From the NCBI GenBank assembly GCA_007644065.1, contig VJWN01000004.1:930001-994000 (forward strand): DNA of 64,000 bases. The letters are read 5' to 3'. The DNA is from Margaritispora aquatica (lineage: Eukaryota > Ascomycota > Leotiomycetes > Helotiales > Discinellaceae). The notes beneath the pieces are model-generated. The model worked only from the letters and a program-made list of their open reading frames with translations, ran no database searches and was not told the origin of the DNA. Shown piece after piece: positions 45,202 to 56,650 of the stretch (the stretch's first letter is position 1; each line of letters opens with the position of its first letter). The position numbers were made by a program, and so were the translations under genes.

Positions 45202-48183
45202 ACGTGATGGAACGATTCATGACTTGTAAATGGCAGGGCTTGGTGCAATTGGTGGGTGGCTACGTGGTAATTTCTGGAGTTGTAAAATGGGGATAGAAAT
45301 CTGCTCGGTTTTTGCGTGTTGGTAGCTTCGCTATCGCTGAACATGTGTGCTCCTCCTGTTTAAGGCAGTGAGCCGGCGGGGCAGTTTGTCACTGCATATC
45401 GCATACCCCAGTCATATGGGTAGCTTCAGGTGTGGTTTGTAGATGTCCTTGCAATGCATGTCAAAGTTTAAAATCTCTCCGTCTTCTCATGGTTATTTTT
45501 CGTGTTCCTTCCTATGATACTATAGAGATTCCCTGAAAGTTTTCTTACGAACTAACGTAAGCGACCCTTTCTCTTAGCATATACTCGATATCAGAAACTT
45601 GCTAAATATCTGCGCTTGTATCAGTCGCTTGCGTCATTGAACAGCTTGGAAGTTTTGCTTTTGTAATATCGAATCCGAATACTCCTTGGTCCTCAACCTC
45701 GACCCATTATTCAAGGTTGCTCTAGATGTCTCGTTGTGTAGCAATAGGCACTTTTGTTATCAGACTTGAAGTTTACGCACTGCATGATGATAAAAGGTAG
45801 CATTTAAAGAGCAGAAGATGGCACTGGTAGTGTCTTGTCGTTCCTTATTGCCGAGGGGCTTCTACATTGCCTTCTAAATTACCTACTTGAGTCCAGATAT
45901 TCCATATATACACTTGGATTGTTGAAGTATTGCTGGAAGCTTCTGTTGATATTTCTACATGGTGACAGCCAGTTGGAATTTTAATACCTTAAGGTTACTC
46001 GTTCATGGAAACAAGATTACATTCGAGGCAGCTGACAGATTGATACTGCATGATCTGTATCTGTATATCTCAGACTTCCTGTAAAGGCGTTCCCTACTAC
46101 TTGTAATGCAATTTGTTAGGATGTTTCGATTTAAGAAATTCGTATTCATGCAATCAGTATCCAATTATAAAAACAAATCAGAAACAGTGGGGGTTATATC
46201 AAAAATGGAAAGCGTGGGCAAGCGAAGAAATTTTTTGTTTCGTATGCCAAACTAAGTACGGCCATTAAGGTTGACACTCATAAGCGATAGGTTTAGATCA
46301 TTTCACATGTACTGCCTCGGAAAATTTGTTGTCTGCGACTGAGAGATCGCAGGAATTCCACGACATTCAATATTTAAGCTTTTGATTTCAAAAAGAGCAA
46401 TCTTGACACCACAGTACATATACAAGTCTACGGATCTCCTGGTATATGAACTGGCTTTGCTACTTGTCTGGTTATTTGCAAGTGTAAAAGAGGTGTTTGA
46501 TAATTAGATGGTCTAGTTGATATCAGAAAATCTCGCAGGACTCAGCTTTGGACAGAAACTGTTCGATGGAAGCTTCACAGCAAGGGGATTGGCACTAGCT
46601 CACCCCAACAGATTCACCCCGGGTTATGAAAGAATTTGATCGTGATTTGTGAGCATGGATGCTCCAAATGATATTCTGTAGATATTTGCTATATATACAC
46701 AATAAAGGGGAATCTTCTTTTAAGATCACTCGGTGTCCAAATTTTGCCCCTAAAATATTGTACATGAGGCAACCTCAATACCCCTGCACAAACTAGTAAA
46801 TGCCAGCAGTTTTTTGTGCTTTCTAAGAGATATATTACAAACCCAAGGTGTCTTATTTCTGATGTCTTGTTTGCCAATCACTGACTTGGATATTTTCAGG
46901 TGACCATCCCGACGTGCTTGTTCTTATTGGGGCATTGAGTGAACGTGCCGCATCTCAAAATCTCAAGCTTTTGATAAGAATAAGACTCTAATCTTTGCAA
47001 TTTCCTCAGCTAACCAACCTTGTGTAGTCGCTATTGCCCGAGCTCACTTTTGTTTCTTTCATACATCAATAAATCCTTTATCTGCACTGCCATACATCGT
47101 TACGTCTGACCTAAACTCTGCCGAGACTATTAGCTATAGAACTTTGTAATAACACACATTCGGATTCCGATGCTGGCTATTATCACTTTAAGAGGCCGAA
47201 CGTTACCTATAATTGTGCCTAAATTTCAGGAGTTACAGTCAGAAGTGTTGTGCAGCATATCATTAAGTGGAAGAGGACATAAAGAAACCTCTCAAACCTA
47301 CACGAAGGCAAGTTCTGTTACTTGCATGGAAAAAATATTGCCAGCTGGTAGTAGAACGCTTGAAATGATAGAAGTGGTACATCTAATTATTGCTGTACTA
47401 ATCTAGTACATACTTTATCTAGTACCAATGATGAACAGGCATTGTCATTTTTTTTCGGCGATAATATTGGATGATATTTAGCTTTCCAACACTTGTTCTT
47501 GCTAGAGAATTATAAAAATAGCCTTTCTTTCAATCTGAATTTGAAGTTGTCCAAATCGCTCTGCTATCTCTCTGAGATCCTGATGTTCGGACAAAGCCGC
47601 AACCTAAGCTACCAATTTGGTTCGGCTCTGGCATCACTGCCTCCCTACCTCTCTGTGTATGGGTTTCAATTTACTGTACAGACCCGACTAGGAAACAGAC
47701 ATTCGTGTTAGAAGTCGCTCCTGCTAGGAGTTTGTGCCTGGCACCAAGGATGATGTGATAAGCGAATACGCTAGTGACGACCCACTCTTCCCGTTCCTGC
47801 ATCTTTAAGTCCTCCTCGTCATTGACAATTCTAGCTTGTCTCAACAACAACAGCAACAGCAATCTCTCTTCTTCTCACATTTATCACAAGATAATTCAGG
47901 TAACTTCTTCTTCAACCAGCCTGCGCCATCGTCTACTGTTGAATACCGCCACTTCTGCGTCCATTTTCAATTCTTCGATAAACCCGAAAACGCGAACTCG
48001 TCCCCTGTCCGCCTTGATAATTCTTCGTCTTGGCCGAAAACGTCAACTCTTTTACACTGAGGGTAAGTGCCGGTTCTGAACACAAACTTGTGCTGCACTC
48101 ATTTTTTCCCCCTTAGTCAGAGGTATATCTCTTGTAGACGTCACTTTCTCAACCTATATCCTGATTCTCTCTTGTGACCCATC
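45202..48183. other. Large AT-rich intergenic region
   Basis: Nearly 3 kb between two plus-strand genes. Open frames such as 46689-46877, 47170-47406 and 47493-47711 are short and unrecognisable. The right end looks like the leader of the glycosylase gene: CAACAACAGCAACAG repeats near 47840 and a probable UTR intron at about 48063-48137 (GTAAGT to TTGTAG). I find no tRNA or transposon remains by eye. Confidence 0.45.
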
Positions 48184-49767
48184 ATGGCACCTACTACTAG
48201 GTCTCGAACTTCTAAGCTAAACACGCTCACTGCGCCAGTTAACACGGAAGCGCAGAGACGGAAAAGCACATATTTGAATGGTGACAAGGCACAACTCATT
48301 TCTCATGCTGAGAATCCACTGCTTCTAGCACCCACCACTTCCAATGACATCAAAGTAGAATCACTTTCTGGTGACTTGAATGCGCCGTCTTCCGAAAATG
48401 CGCTTCATGATTCAACTAAGAAAGCTAAGCAATCCAAGAGAAAGCGTGTATCTAAGGTTGAATCGGTGGTTGACTGGGATATCCTGCCACATGGCATGGG
48501 TAAGAGGAGTGAGGCGATGGCTGGTTTTGATATTGTGAAGGGTGAGGACCTGGAGGAAACTAAACCTAGGAAGAAACGTGCCACCGGGAAAAAAGATCGT
48601 GGAGACGCCCCTCTTAAAGTCAAAAAAGGAAAGAAACACCCCTATGGACTTACTCCTGGCATATCACCATATCCTGATCTCGTCATGCCAACGCCCGAGG
48701 CCTGCGAAGAAGTCCATCGACTTTTGAAAGAAGCACATGATCCTGATGATAAGGTCAAACCTCCAACGGAAATTCCACCGCCATCTATGGATGTTACAGG
48801 ATGTGGCGAGGTTCCAGATTTGCTTGATGCCTTATTGAGAACCATGTTGAGTGCGGCAACAACGCGAAACAATTCCAACTCTTCTATTAAGGCTCTGGGA
48901 GACAAGTATGGTCTCCGGACAGTTGGATTGGGAAAAGGAAGCATCAATTGGGATGCTGTACATACAGCTACACTGCCAGAGCTGATTGAAACCATTAAAA
49001 GAGGCGGCTTAGCAGTTTCCAAGGGAACAAACATCAAAGCTGTTTTGGAAATGATTTACAAACGAAATGTCGAGATACGTGACGCCTTATTGGAGGAGAG
49101 AAAAACGGGTCAGCTTGTAGCAGATATTGCTGCAATGTATGATACTCAGGAACAGAAGGATGCTCAGCTGGCCAGATTTGACGAGACATTGCTCTGCATG
49201 GATTATGTTTTTGAGATGTCAAGCGATGATGCAATGCTTGAGATGACAAAGCTACCTGGCGTTGGCGTCAAGACTGCTTCGTGTGTTATTCTCTTCAACA
49301 TGCAAAGACCAAGTTTCGCTGTCGACACCCATGTCTGGCGACTGTGCAAGTGGTTAGGATGGGTCCCAGAATCTGCAGGACGAGACCCTACCTTCAGTCA
49401 TTGTGAGGTTCGTGTGCCTGATCACCTAAAGTATGCTCTTCACCAACTCCTTATCCGTCATGGAATGGATTGTGGGCGCTGCAGGGCTAGCACCAGTCTC
49501 GGCTCCGAGGACTTTCAAAATGCGAATTGTGTACTAGAACACCTCGTCAAGAGAACGGGCAAGCGAAAGGGACCCGTGGATGGAAAAGGTGCGGGCAAAG
49601 TTTCAATCAAGAAAAAAAGCAGTGGAAAGAAGGGGAGGAATGCTGTTGCGAAGAAACAGAGTACTGACGGAGAGGAGAGCGATGTCGCGGAGCTGGGTGA
49701 GAAGATAGACGATGGCGAGGACTCCGAGCTTTCTGAGCTTGAAGATATCGATGATGATGATGAATAA
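48184..49767 (+). CDS. HhH-GPD DNA glycosylase (endonuclease III superfamily)
   Basis: A single exon of 527 residues. The N-terminal 150 are basic and disordered, with nuclear-type clusters (KQSKRKR, KPRKKRATGKKDR). The glycosylase domain covers about 205-440. The helix-hairpin-helix LPGVGVKTASCVILF has Lys363 at the bifunctional lysine position, and the GPD-type aspartate is Asp381 in FAVDTHVWRL. Bacterial endonuclease III has a four-cysteine iron-sulfur loop; here only CGRC and a distant C449 are seen, so the cluster may be lost or altered. The family removes damaged bases and nicks abasic sites. This is not the ordinary Ntg1/Nth1, which has a compact core; a 30-residue insert sits before the HhH. 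The acidic tail is typical of fungal versions. Confidence 0.86.
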   Translation: MAPTTRSRTSKLNTLTAPVNTEAQRRKSTYLNGDKAQLISHAENPLLLAPTTSNDIKVESLSGDLNAPSSENALHDSTKKAKQSKRKRVSKVESVVDWDILPHGMGKRSEAMAGFDIVKGEDLEETKPRKKRATGKKDRGDAPLKVKKGKKHPYGLTPGISPYPDLVMPTPEACEEVHRLLKEAHDPDDKVKPPTEIPPPSMDVTGCGEVPDLLDALLRTMLSAATTRNNSNSSIKALGDKYGLRTVGLGKGSINWDAVHTATLPELIETIKRGGLAVSKGTNIKAVLEMIYKRNVEIRDALLEERKTGQLVADIAAMYDTQEQKDAQLARFDETLLCMDYVFEMSSDDAMLEMTKLPGVGVKTASCVILFNMQRPSFAVDTHVWRLCKWLGWVPESAGRDPTFSHCEVRVPDHLKYALHQLLIRHGMDCGRCRASTSLGSEDFQNANCVLEHLVKRTGKRKGPVDGKGAGKVSIKKKSSGKKGRNAVAKKQSTDGEESDVAELGEKIDDGEDSELSELEDIDDDDE

Positions 49768-50333
49768 AAAGATATTGTGGCTGTTCAGAGATTTGTGGTC
49801 ATGATTATGGGTCTATTTTGCGTGGCATTTCTCGATTTAGCATGGCGTTCATAGGTTTCTTTCGAGGTTGAGACGATGGTGAGCATTTAGCATTGGTAGG
49901 AGGTACATATGATAGTTTGTGCGGGTACATTCGTCCATCTCATGGCTCGTTTAGCAGAGCACAGGATCGGTCTAGCAAACAATGTCATTTGAAGTTTATG
50001 GTTCTACGAAACCGTTCAGGCCCTTTTATGACCATGGCTGTCCTGAACAAGCTACACGAGGATCCTTAGGTGCGGTTGTCAATTCAGCCTGAATTGTAGG
50101 TTATGACGCTAGCAGGGATTGATTCCCCAGAATTTCAAAATTGATACTGCTGGAGGGCAAGACAGAGGCCACTTCTTGCAAGGCGTGTATCGCCTCTTCT
50201 TGTTGACTTGTCAGCTACAGTAGCCTAGTATGATGCGGTCCCAGAATCTATAAAGTGACAGCAATCGACCTAGCATTAGTCCTGAGCCAAGTGTGCCGCT
50301 CTGAGCCCTCTATAAACATCTTTGCGACTCAAC
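49768..50333. other. Intergenic region, no supported gene
   Basis: About 570 bases between two plus-strand genes, with the glycosylase 3' UTR and the promoter of the aldehyde dehydrogenase gene. A TATAAAC word lies at about 50311, close to the start codon. Confidence 0.4.
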
Positions 50334-52273
50334 ATGGCAGAAAGTGCCGATCATGGGGGAGCCTTCTTTCTTGAAGGATTGACTCCCTACGAGACGTAAG
50401 TCCCTAATATATTATGCGGAGAGACCTCCTGCTAATTTCAAAAAGCAAGCTCTATCTGGTTGCATTCTCTGTTGGGGGTGTTCTCTTCGTCTTTGGCTGG
50501 CTTTGGTATTTCATCAGTTTCTTCGAATGGTTTAATTCCGAGCCTATCATCCGATACTCCCTCGATGCACCAAAACGTCCCGAAGATGCAAAGATATTGG
50601 AGAACCCCTCTGTAAAGGTATATATTGAGAAGCAGTTCTACAGCATTGGAGGATTTTGCTAACACATGCAGGCTCCTGGCTCAACCGCGATCCAATGCTA
50701 CGCCCCAGCAACTGGAGAATTCTTGGGCTATGTCAATCCACATACTCCTGAAGGCATCGACCGAGCGATTGAGAAGGCAGAAGCTGCGCAAGCAAAATGG
50801 GCGAAGACATCCTTTACACAGAGGCGACAGGTTCTTCGATGCATCAATGCATTTGTGCTAGAAAACCAGGAGGAAATCTGCCGCGTTGCATGCATCGATT
50901 CTGGAAAGACTATGATTGATGCGACACTGGGAGAGATTCTGGTCACTGTCGAGAAGCTGACTTGGACAATTAAGCATGGAGAGAATGCTTTGAAACCATC
51001 CCGAAGACCCACAAATCTCCTCATGAAGTACAAGAAGAATGTTGTATCATATGAACCTCTCGGAGTGGTTGCCGCCTTGGTCTCTTGGAATTATCCATTT
51101 CATAACCTGATTGGACCCATCATCTCAGCTATCTTTGCGGGGAATGGAATTGTTGTCAAGGTCTCTGAAAACACTGCTTGGAGTGCATCATACTTCAGTC
51201 TCATTGTCAAAGGAGCTTTGCATGTTTGTGGGCACGATCCGCATTTGGTTCAAGTTGTCGCAACATGGCCTCAGACTGCCAACTACCTAACCTCACATCC
51301 TTCTATCTCACATATCACTTTTATTGGCAGTAGACCAGTTGCGAAATTCGTGGCCGCATCAGCAGCGAAGTCTCTGACACCAGTTCTTGCAGAGTTGGGT
51401 GGGAAAGACGCAGCTATCATACTCGACTCGGCAGTATCTGATCTCCCTAGAATCACTGAGATCCTCCTCCGTGGGACATTCCAAGCAGCCGGGCAAAACT
51501 GTATTGGTATCGAGCGCATCATTGCCTGTCCCAAAATCTACGACAAACTTGTTCTTGCTTTGGAGCCCCGCATCAAAGCTCTTCGTGTTGGCTCAATCCT
51601 TGATGCTGAAGAAGGCGAACAGATTGACATGGGTGCTATGATTTCAGATGCTTGCTTCGAACGTCTGGAAAAACTTGTCGAATCTGCTGTTAAGGACGGA
51701 GCTCGTCTACTTGCTGGTGGAAAGAGACTCATCCATCCTCGCCACCGTCATGGTCATTATTTCCAACCTACTTTCCTTGTCGATGTTACTCCAGAAATGG
51801 AAATCGCCAATGAAGAATGCTTCGGTCCTATATGTGTTCTTATGCGTGCCAAAACTGCCGAGGACGCAACAAGAATCGCCAATGCTCCAGACTTCGGTCT
51901 TGGTGGCTCTGTCTTTGGTGAAAGCGATTTTGCTTTAAAGTATGTCATTAAAAACCTCAAGACTGGTATGGTAGCAGTCAACGACTTCGCTGCCTACTAC
52001 GCTGTTCAATTGCCTTTTGGTGGTGTAAGAGGCAGTGGATATGGTCGCTTTGCAGGCGAGGAGGGCTTGAGAGGTCTCTGCAATCTCAAGGCTATCTGTG
52101 AAGACAAATGGTTCTGGCTGGGCATCAGCACATCAATTCCCAGCCAAATTCGATACCCAATTCCTGATACGATCAAAGGATATAACTTTACAAGAGCTGT
52201 GGTAGAGATTGGTTATGGAATTGGCCCTAGAGGAATGGTCAAAGGCTTGGGCAGGATGTGGAAGAATATGTAA
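50334..52273 (+). CDS. Membrane-anchored aldehyde dehydrogenase (Msc7-like)
   Basis: Exons 50334-50395, 50446-50617 and 50672-52273 give 611 residues. An N-terminal membrane segment lies at about 24-46 (LYLVAFSVGGVLFVFGWLWYF), and then the full ALDH fold: SWNYPFHNLIGP, the glutamate motif LAELGGKDAAII (Glu319), the cysteine motif FQAAGQNCIGIERI (Cys355) and EECFGPI. The anchor, the IERI segment and the basic tail match the Msc7 subgroup of yeast and fungi, probably at the ER membrane. These enzymes oxidise aldehydes with NAD(P); MSC7 was named for a meiotic recombination screen and its substrate is unknown. The first acceptor (TTTCAAAAAG) lacks a strong pyrimidine tract, but the frame fits. 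Confidence 0.9.
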
Positions 52274-52858
52274 TTGGGACAAGGTGCGTGAAATGGTAAT
52301 GATGGTATAGATAATGCTTAGTAAAGATATCCATAATGGGAAAACTATATTTGTGTCTCGAATGTTGTTTCCTGATTTGTACGAATTCAAGCCATTCACA
52401 ACCGGACATGAACCTTCCAAAGTTTCTAAGTGGAAGCAGAAGTGGCTTGCTCAATACCTGTTTCTCAGTTTAGCCTTTCGCTAGTTAAAGTATCGATGAG
52501 TGACAGGCTACCATGATACTCAAGTAAATGTGCGAAGAGCACTAGCTTCATGTTCTTGGTAGCAGTGTGTCACACTTCAGCCACTGTTGGTTAAATCCTT
52601 TCAAAACACAACATCTTTGCTTGCAATACTATTTCTGCTAAATCTAAAGATACAGACTGTATTATATTTCTCACAAACTGCTTTCATCATGCTCAACTCT
52701 GCATTATTAATCCATTCAACTTCCCCATCGACCGTCCCATTTCTCAACGCAGCGTATTCATCAACAATTCACACATTGATGAAGCCACAATAAAACATTT
52801 GATTCTCTCGCTGCTCCGACCAGTATCGAGTTCAAGAGAGAAGCAAATTGGGGGTATC
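52274..52858. other. Convergent intergenic region
   Basis: About 590 bases between the ALDH gene and the orphan minus-strand gene, which are convergent. AT-rich, with no gene seen. Confidence 0.4.
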
Positions 52859-53597
52859 TCAGAGTCTTTGTTGAATACCATCTTGGTGTTCGTCTTTGAT
52901 ACTGACTTGTGTGACATTTTCGCAAATATCGAAAAATTGAGAATCGAACATCTCAAGTGCTTCCAAGATTTTAGGTCTTGGGGATAAAATTTCATGTGGC
53001 GTTGAAGTCAAGGATTGGCGAAATGATTCCGAAGTAATCTTGGATAATTGCTTGTCTGCCCAGTGTCCAATGCCAAATGTGTCATTGGCATTTTCATTCG
53101 CGCAAGCATTGGAGGATGAAAATCCGACAGAGTGTCTTTGATGCTCAAAGGCGTTCGAATCGTTCAAGTCGTAAGAAAAATAAGTAGGAGTATTCTCTTG
53201 GACGTCATAGCTCATGTTATTTGTGAATGCTCCATTGATTTTGTGGCTTTTCGAAAGACTCTCATCGTGGTGTGAGGTGTAATGGTCCAAGAAGTGGTCG
53301 AGACGCATGTCGCAATTGCCTATTTACAAGTTAGAAAATGGTCCTTCCATGTGTATCAAATTACCTTTGTGACTTACCAGCAGCATTTATATATCTGCTT
53401 TGCTCTCCAATGTGCGTATGCTCCTTCACGCATTCCTGGATATGCTTGCCAGAGCTGAGTTCAACAGTCTTTTCGGCTGGGGTTGTGAGATTTCTTTCGT
53501 AATTAAGGAATTTTCCACCATGCCCAATTGGTCTTGCACTGTTATTCCGTCGAGCCAGGATTCGACGGTAATATATGTATGTTGGTGTTGAAGACAT
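52859..53597 (-). CDS. Hypothetical protein, orphan
   Basis: I do not recognise this protein. Exons 53597-53378 and 53319-52859 join through a clean GTAAGT/AATAG intron into 226 residues. The N-terminus is basic (YYRRILARRNNSARPIGHGG). The middle is rich in H, N, S and D with no cysteine pattern, and the end is mixed-charge (RPKILEALEMFDSQFFDICEN). There is no signal peptide or membrane segment. It starts about 600 bases from the degenerate zinc-cluster gene, transcribed the other way, and could be a lineage-specific partner. The regular intron and conserved-looking C-terminal helix argue for a gene, but it could be spurious. Confidence 0.42.
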
Positions 53598-54287
53598 AGT
53601 AAAGTTTACGACTTATAGAATTGTTTTCTGAGACTATATTACCCAGCATCCAAAAAGTGTTAACGACACGTCAGGAGAGAGAAATGAGATGCAGACAAAA
53701 ATACGAAGCTTCTTTCCAGACAGGATTCCGAGGAACTTATAAACATCAAAGGTAGCCGGATGCTCACACCAATCTTCATTCTCACGGACACTGCGGTCTC
53801 GCTTACTCTTCTTGGTGTCCAAGATTTTGGTTGGTGGCATGTATGCTTGTCATTGTTGGCGGTCCTGGTTAGAATCTTCTACTGGCTGCGTCGCTGAAGT
53901 AGTGGGGCTGGGCTGGGCGAAGGAAGACCACCATCTATGAATTGAGGCTACACATTCCCACACGGCAGAAGAACTGGATCTGTTATTTTCTCTATTTCTA
54001 TAGGCAGCTCTCCCTCAAATAGAGAGACTTTAAGGAAATCCCATATCCTCCTCCACTCTTCAATTTCGTCAATTCTCGTGGTGTGTCTTTTTAAAACTGC
54101 ATATTTACCTTCTATTCACAGCCTCAGATACCCAAAGCTTGGCCGCATCGTTCTTGAATTTGGATGGTTGCTATCTAGCAAATTAAATTTGAAATGGCGT
54201 TTTCATCAAGGGGTCTGGCGGAGATAGGTATGCATTTCACGGAGCTGGCTAACCGCTAGTAAACGTGCTAACTTTACTCGAATATGA
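53598..54287. other. Divergent region between orphan gene and zinc-cluster gene
   Basis: About 690 bases. It contains a 68-codon minus frame at 53634-53840 that cannot be spliced in frame onto the orphan gene, and a plus ATG at 54194 followed after 34 bases by a GTATGC donor, which may be the first exon of the zinc-cluster gene. Confidence 0.35.
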
Positions 54288-56361
54288 ATGTGCTCGAGAA
54301 TCTTGAGCTTTATTTCAAAATTAAAGAATTTAAGAATGGAGACTTTGGTAGTCTTGACCATCTTACATTTTAAAACTCAAAATAATGCAAAGCAGCGAGC
54401 TCTCCAAACATTTGCAGCCGATCAAGCTTTGAGATCCGAGCACAACTACGATCTTGACACAGTAAGAATCAGTCGCCTGGATACAACCACAGAGATGGAT
54501 TGCCTCGATAGTTCACGTTTGGACGAATTGAACTACTCGGAAAGCATTAATCAGCATTATACTGGAGCTCGGCAAAATTTCGATGTACGTAACTCTAAAA
54601 TCTCATAAGTAGCGTTCGTATTTTCACTGAGTCATGTGATATTATGCAGCCATCTTCCAGTAACAAATGTTCTCAAAATTTGTTGTCTGGTTATGATATC
54701 TGGAATCATGGAGAGAATGAGCAATTGTCTCAAACGAACATTGCTACAAGCAATACACACTATAGCACCGAAGCCTTCTCAATCGATCCCGATCCAGCCT
54801 CCCTTTATCATGCAAAGCCAAACTCGGTACATTCTGGCAGCCACGCATCATTTGATTCTTCGAATTCTATAACATCAAAAGCTTCGTCTGGTCGAAGAGG
54901 GCCCGTGCAGGCATGAACAGGAGGAAGCTCGGAGCCTACTGGAGATGTAAAATTCCCAGGAATTCTGTAAGCACGGCTCAACTGATCTCGTAGCATTTCC
55001 TAACCTTCGAATAGTGCGAGTCTGGTCAACCATGCTCGATGTGCCCGAAATTTTCCTGGTCTGACTGGGCATCAGTTGGTTGCAAATGGGCGGATTTCAT
55101 ATCAAACATGCTTGCTGTGGTGCTCTGTTCAGGGCGAGTAGACAGCAATGTCAGTATTAGACTATCTCCTTTTTTTTCGTTGTCAAACACCAAACGAACG
55201 ATCTTTATACCTGCTGCAGTTTTGCACCCAGAGAACATGCCTCTAGACTTGGGATGGGGCGCTGCAGAATAAGTACTTTTGATTGTAGTCGAACAACGAC
55301 TGACCATAAACTACATACTCAGATGTTCGTGGCGTACTCTGGTACCTACTGCACAGAGGCTTCCCGGACGGCAAATGCCAAGTATACAGCGCATTGCCAG
55401 GAGCGGAGTGATTGGGTTTCCGAAATTGTGAAATTTGCTAGCGATTGTGAAGCATGGACTCAGCTACCCACTACGAAGATAAAGTATGTAAGCCCTTCGT
55501 TCGGTTCTGTATGATTTCCAATGCTGAATTTTGATGAATTATTACCGAGTGTAAACTAATGTTGTGCTAGCAGTCATGGATTTCAAGTCATGAAGAGATG
55601 CTGGGAACTCGAAACGAGACAAAGCCTCAAGCCATCTTTCATTGTATTACTACCTTTGAAAGAGTGTTTACTATCTATTCTTTGGGAATTGAGTCCTTTG
55701 GAAACATCATCAGGGTCTAATATTCGACCTGTTGGTCCTATTCGTGTGGTGGATTATCTCCCTACAGCAATGATGTACCAAGCAATATACACAGATGTGA
55801 GTGCTGGGTCTTCCATTTCTGTGGATCGCATTTTGCGTCCTCGCCTATACACTGACGAAGCATGTTCAGGACAAATTCATCGTCCAATCCATGATACGCT
55901 TGCGAAACGTCCACGAGGTCTACCACATGCGTAAACTGGGTTATATCGCTGAATCCTGCCACAGAGGCTGTGACAACGTTTGCAACATTGACTGTATGCA
56001 GAACTTGAGCTCAAGTCTAGAGATATATCTACAGGAGCTGTCGCGTGTCTTCTTCAAGAAGGAAAACATCAAAGATAAATCCCGCTGGTGGCTTTCTGCT
56101 TTATACAGCTTCTGCACACAGAGCGTTGTAAGAAAAGGTCTTCTCAAAATGGCAGGATCTGGTTCTGAAATCGCACGGCAATATCTACAGCTGTCGGTTC
56201 AACTTTTCATCGCTGCGTTTGGATCGAAGTCGGGTGTGTATGATCCTCTTTGCCTCGCCGATCACAAGAAGTTCAGGAAGGATGTTCTCCAGGAGGAGAC
56301 GTGGAACGAACATGGAATCAAGAGTTCAGCAGAGCTTTTGCGTATTCTATTTGGAAGATAA
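54288..56361 (+). pseudogene. Degenerate Zn2Cys6-type fungal transcription factor gene
   Basis: Six exon-like blocks with clean splice sites follow one another: to 54584, 54650-54966, 55015-55272, 55323-55483, 55574-55796 and 55870-56361. The centre reads GAYWRCK, then after an intron CESGQPCSMCPK and WASVGC, which is the zinc-cluster pattern of a large fungal family. The C-terminal block YLQELSRVFFKKEN and WWLSALYSFCTQSVVRK is also typical. Three defects stand out: a frame change near 54900 between SGRRGP and ARAGM, tyrosine (54937-54939) where the first zinc cysteine belongs, and a TAA stop at 55270-55272 exactly at the end of an exon whose downstream partner continues in phase. The 3' half is otherwise intact, so decay looks recent. 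The start is unresolved, and a mis-modelled intact gene is possible. Confidence 0.5.
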
Positions 56362-56650
56362 TGGCGGGAGATTATTTGACTTATCTGATTCTGAACGTGG
56401 CTGTCGTCACGATCTATGAAGATTTGAGACATTAGCCATGAGATTACATTAAGCTATGTGTAGCATCTTCTATGAATAACGAGCGTACAGTCAAAAGAGA
56501 GCAGGTGAAAGGTATATGTGAGAGAGAAGCGTGTAAATTTACAACATCTAATAGTGTACTCACACAAAAACGCCCATGACCATGCTTCTGTGCCACCCAA
56601 ACACCGATAATGCTACACCAAAATATACAGAGCTTCCGAATCGGTAGCCT

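Noticed and set aside
47170..47711. Short open frames in the 3 kb gap after ADE4
   Set aside because: No recognisable protein features and no splice structure.
53634..53840. Minus-strand 68-residue open frame upstream of the orphan gene
   Set aside because: A TAA lies in frame just before the orphan's ATG and no acceptor restores the frame, so I did not make it a first exon.
52859..56361. Possible mating-type locus (divergent orphan plus transcription-factor-like gene)
   Set aside because: No alpha-box or HMG-box sequence is present; the regulator is a zinc-cluster type.
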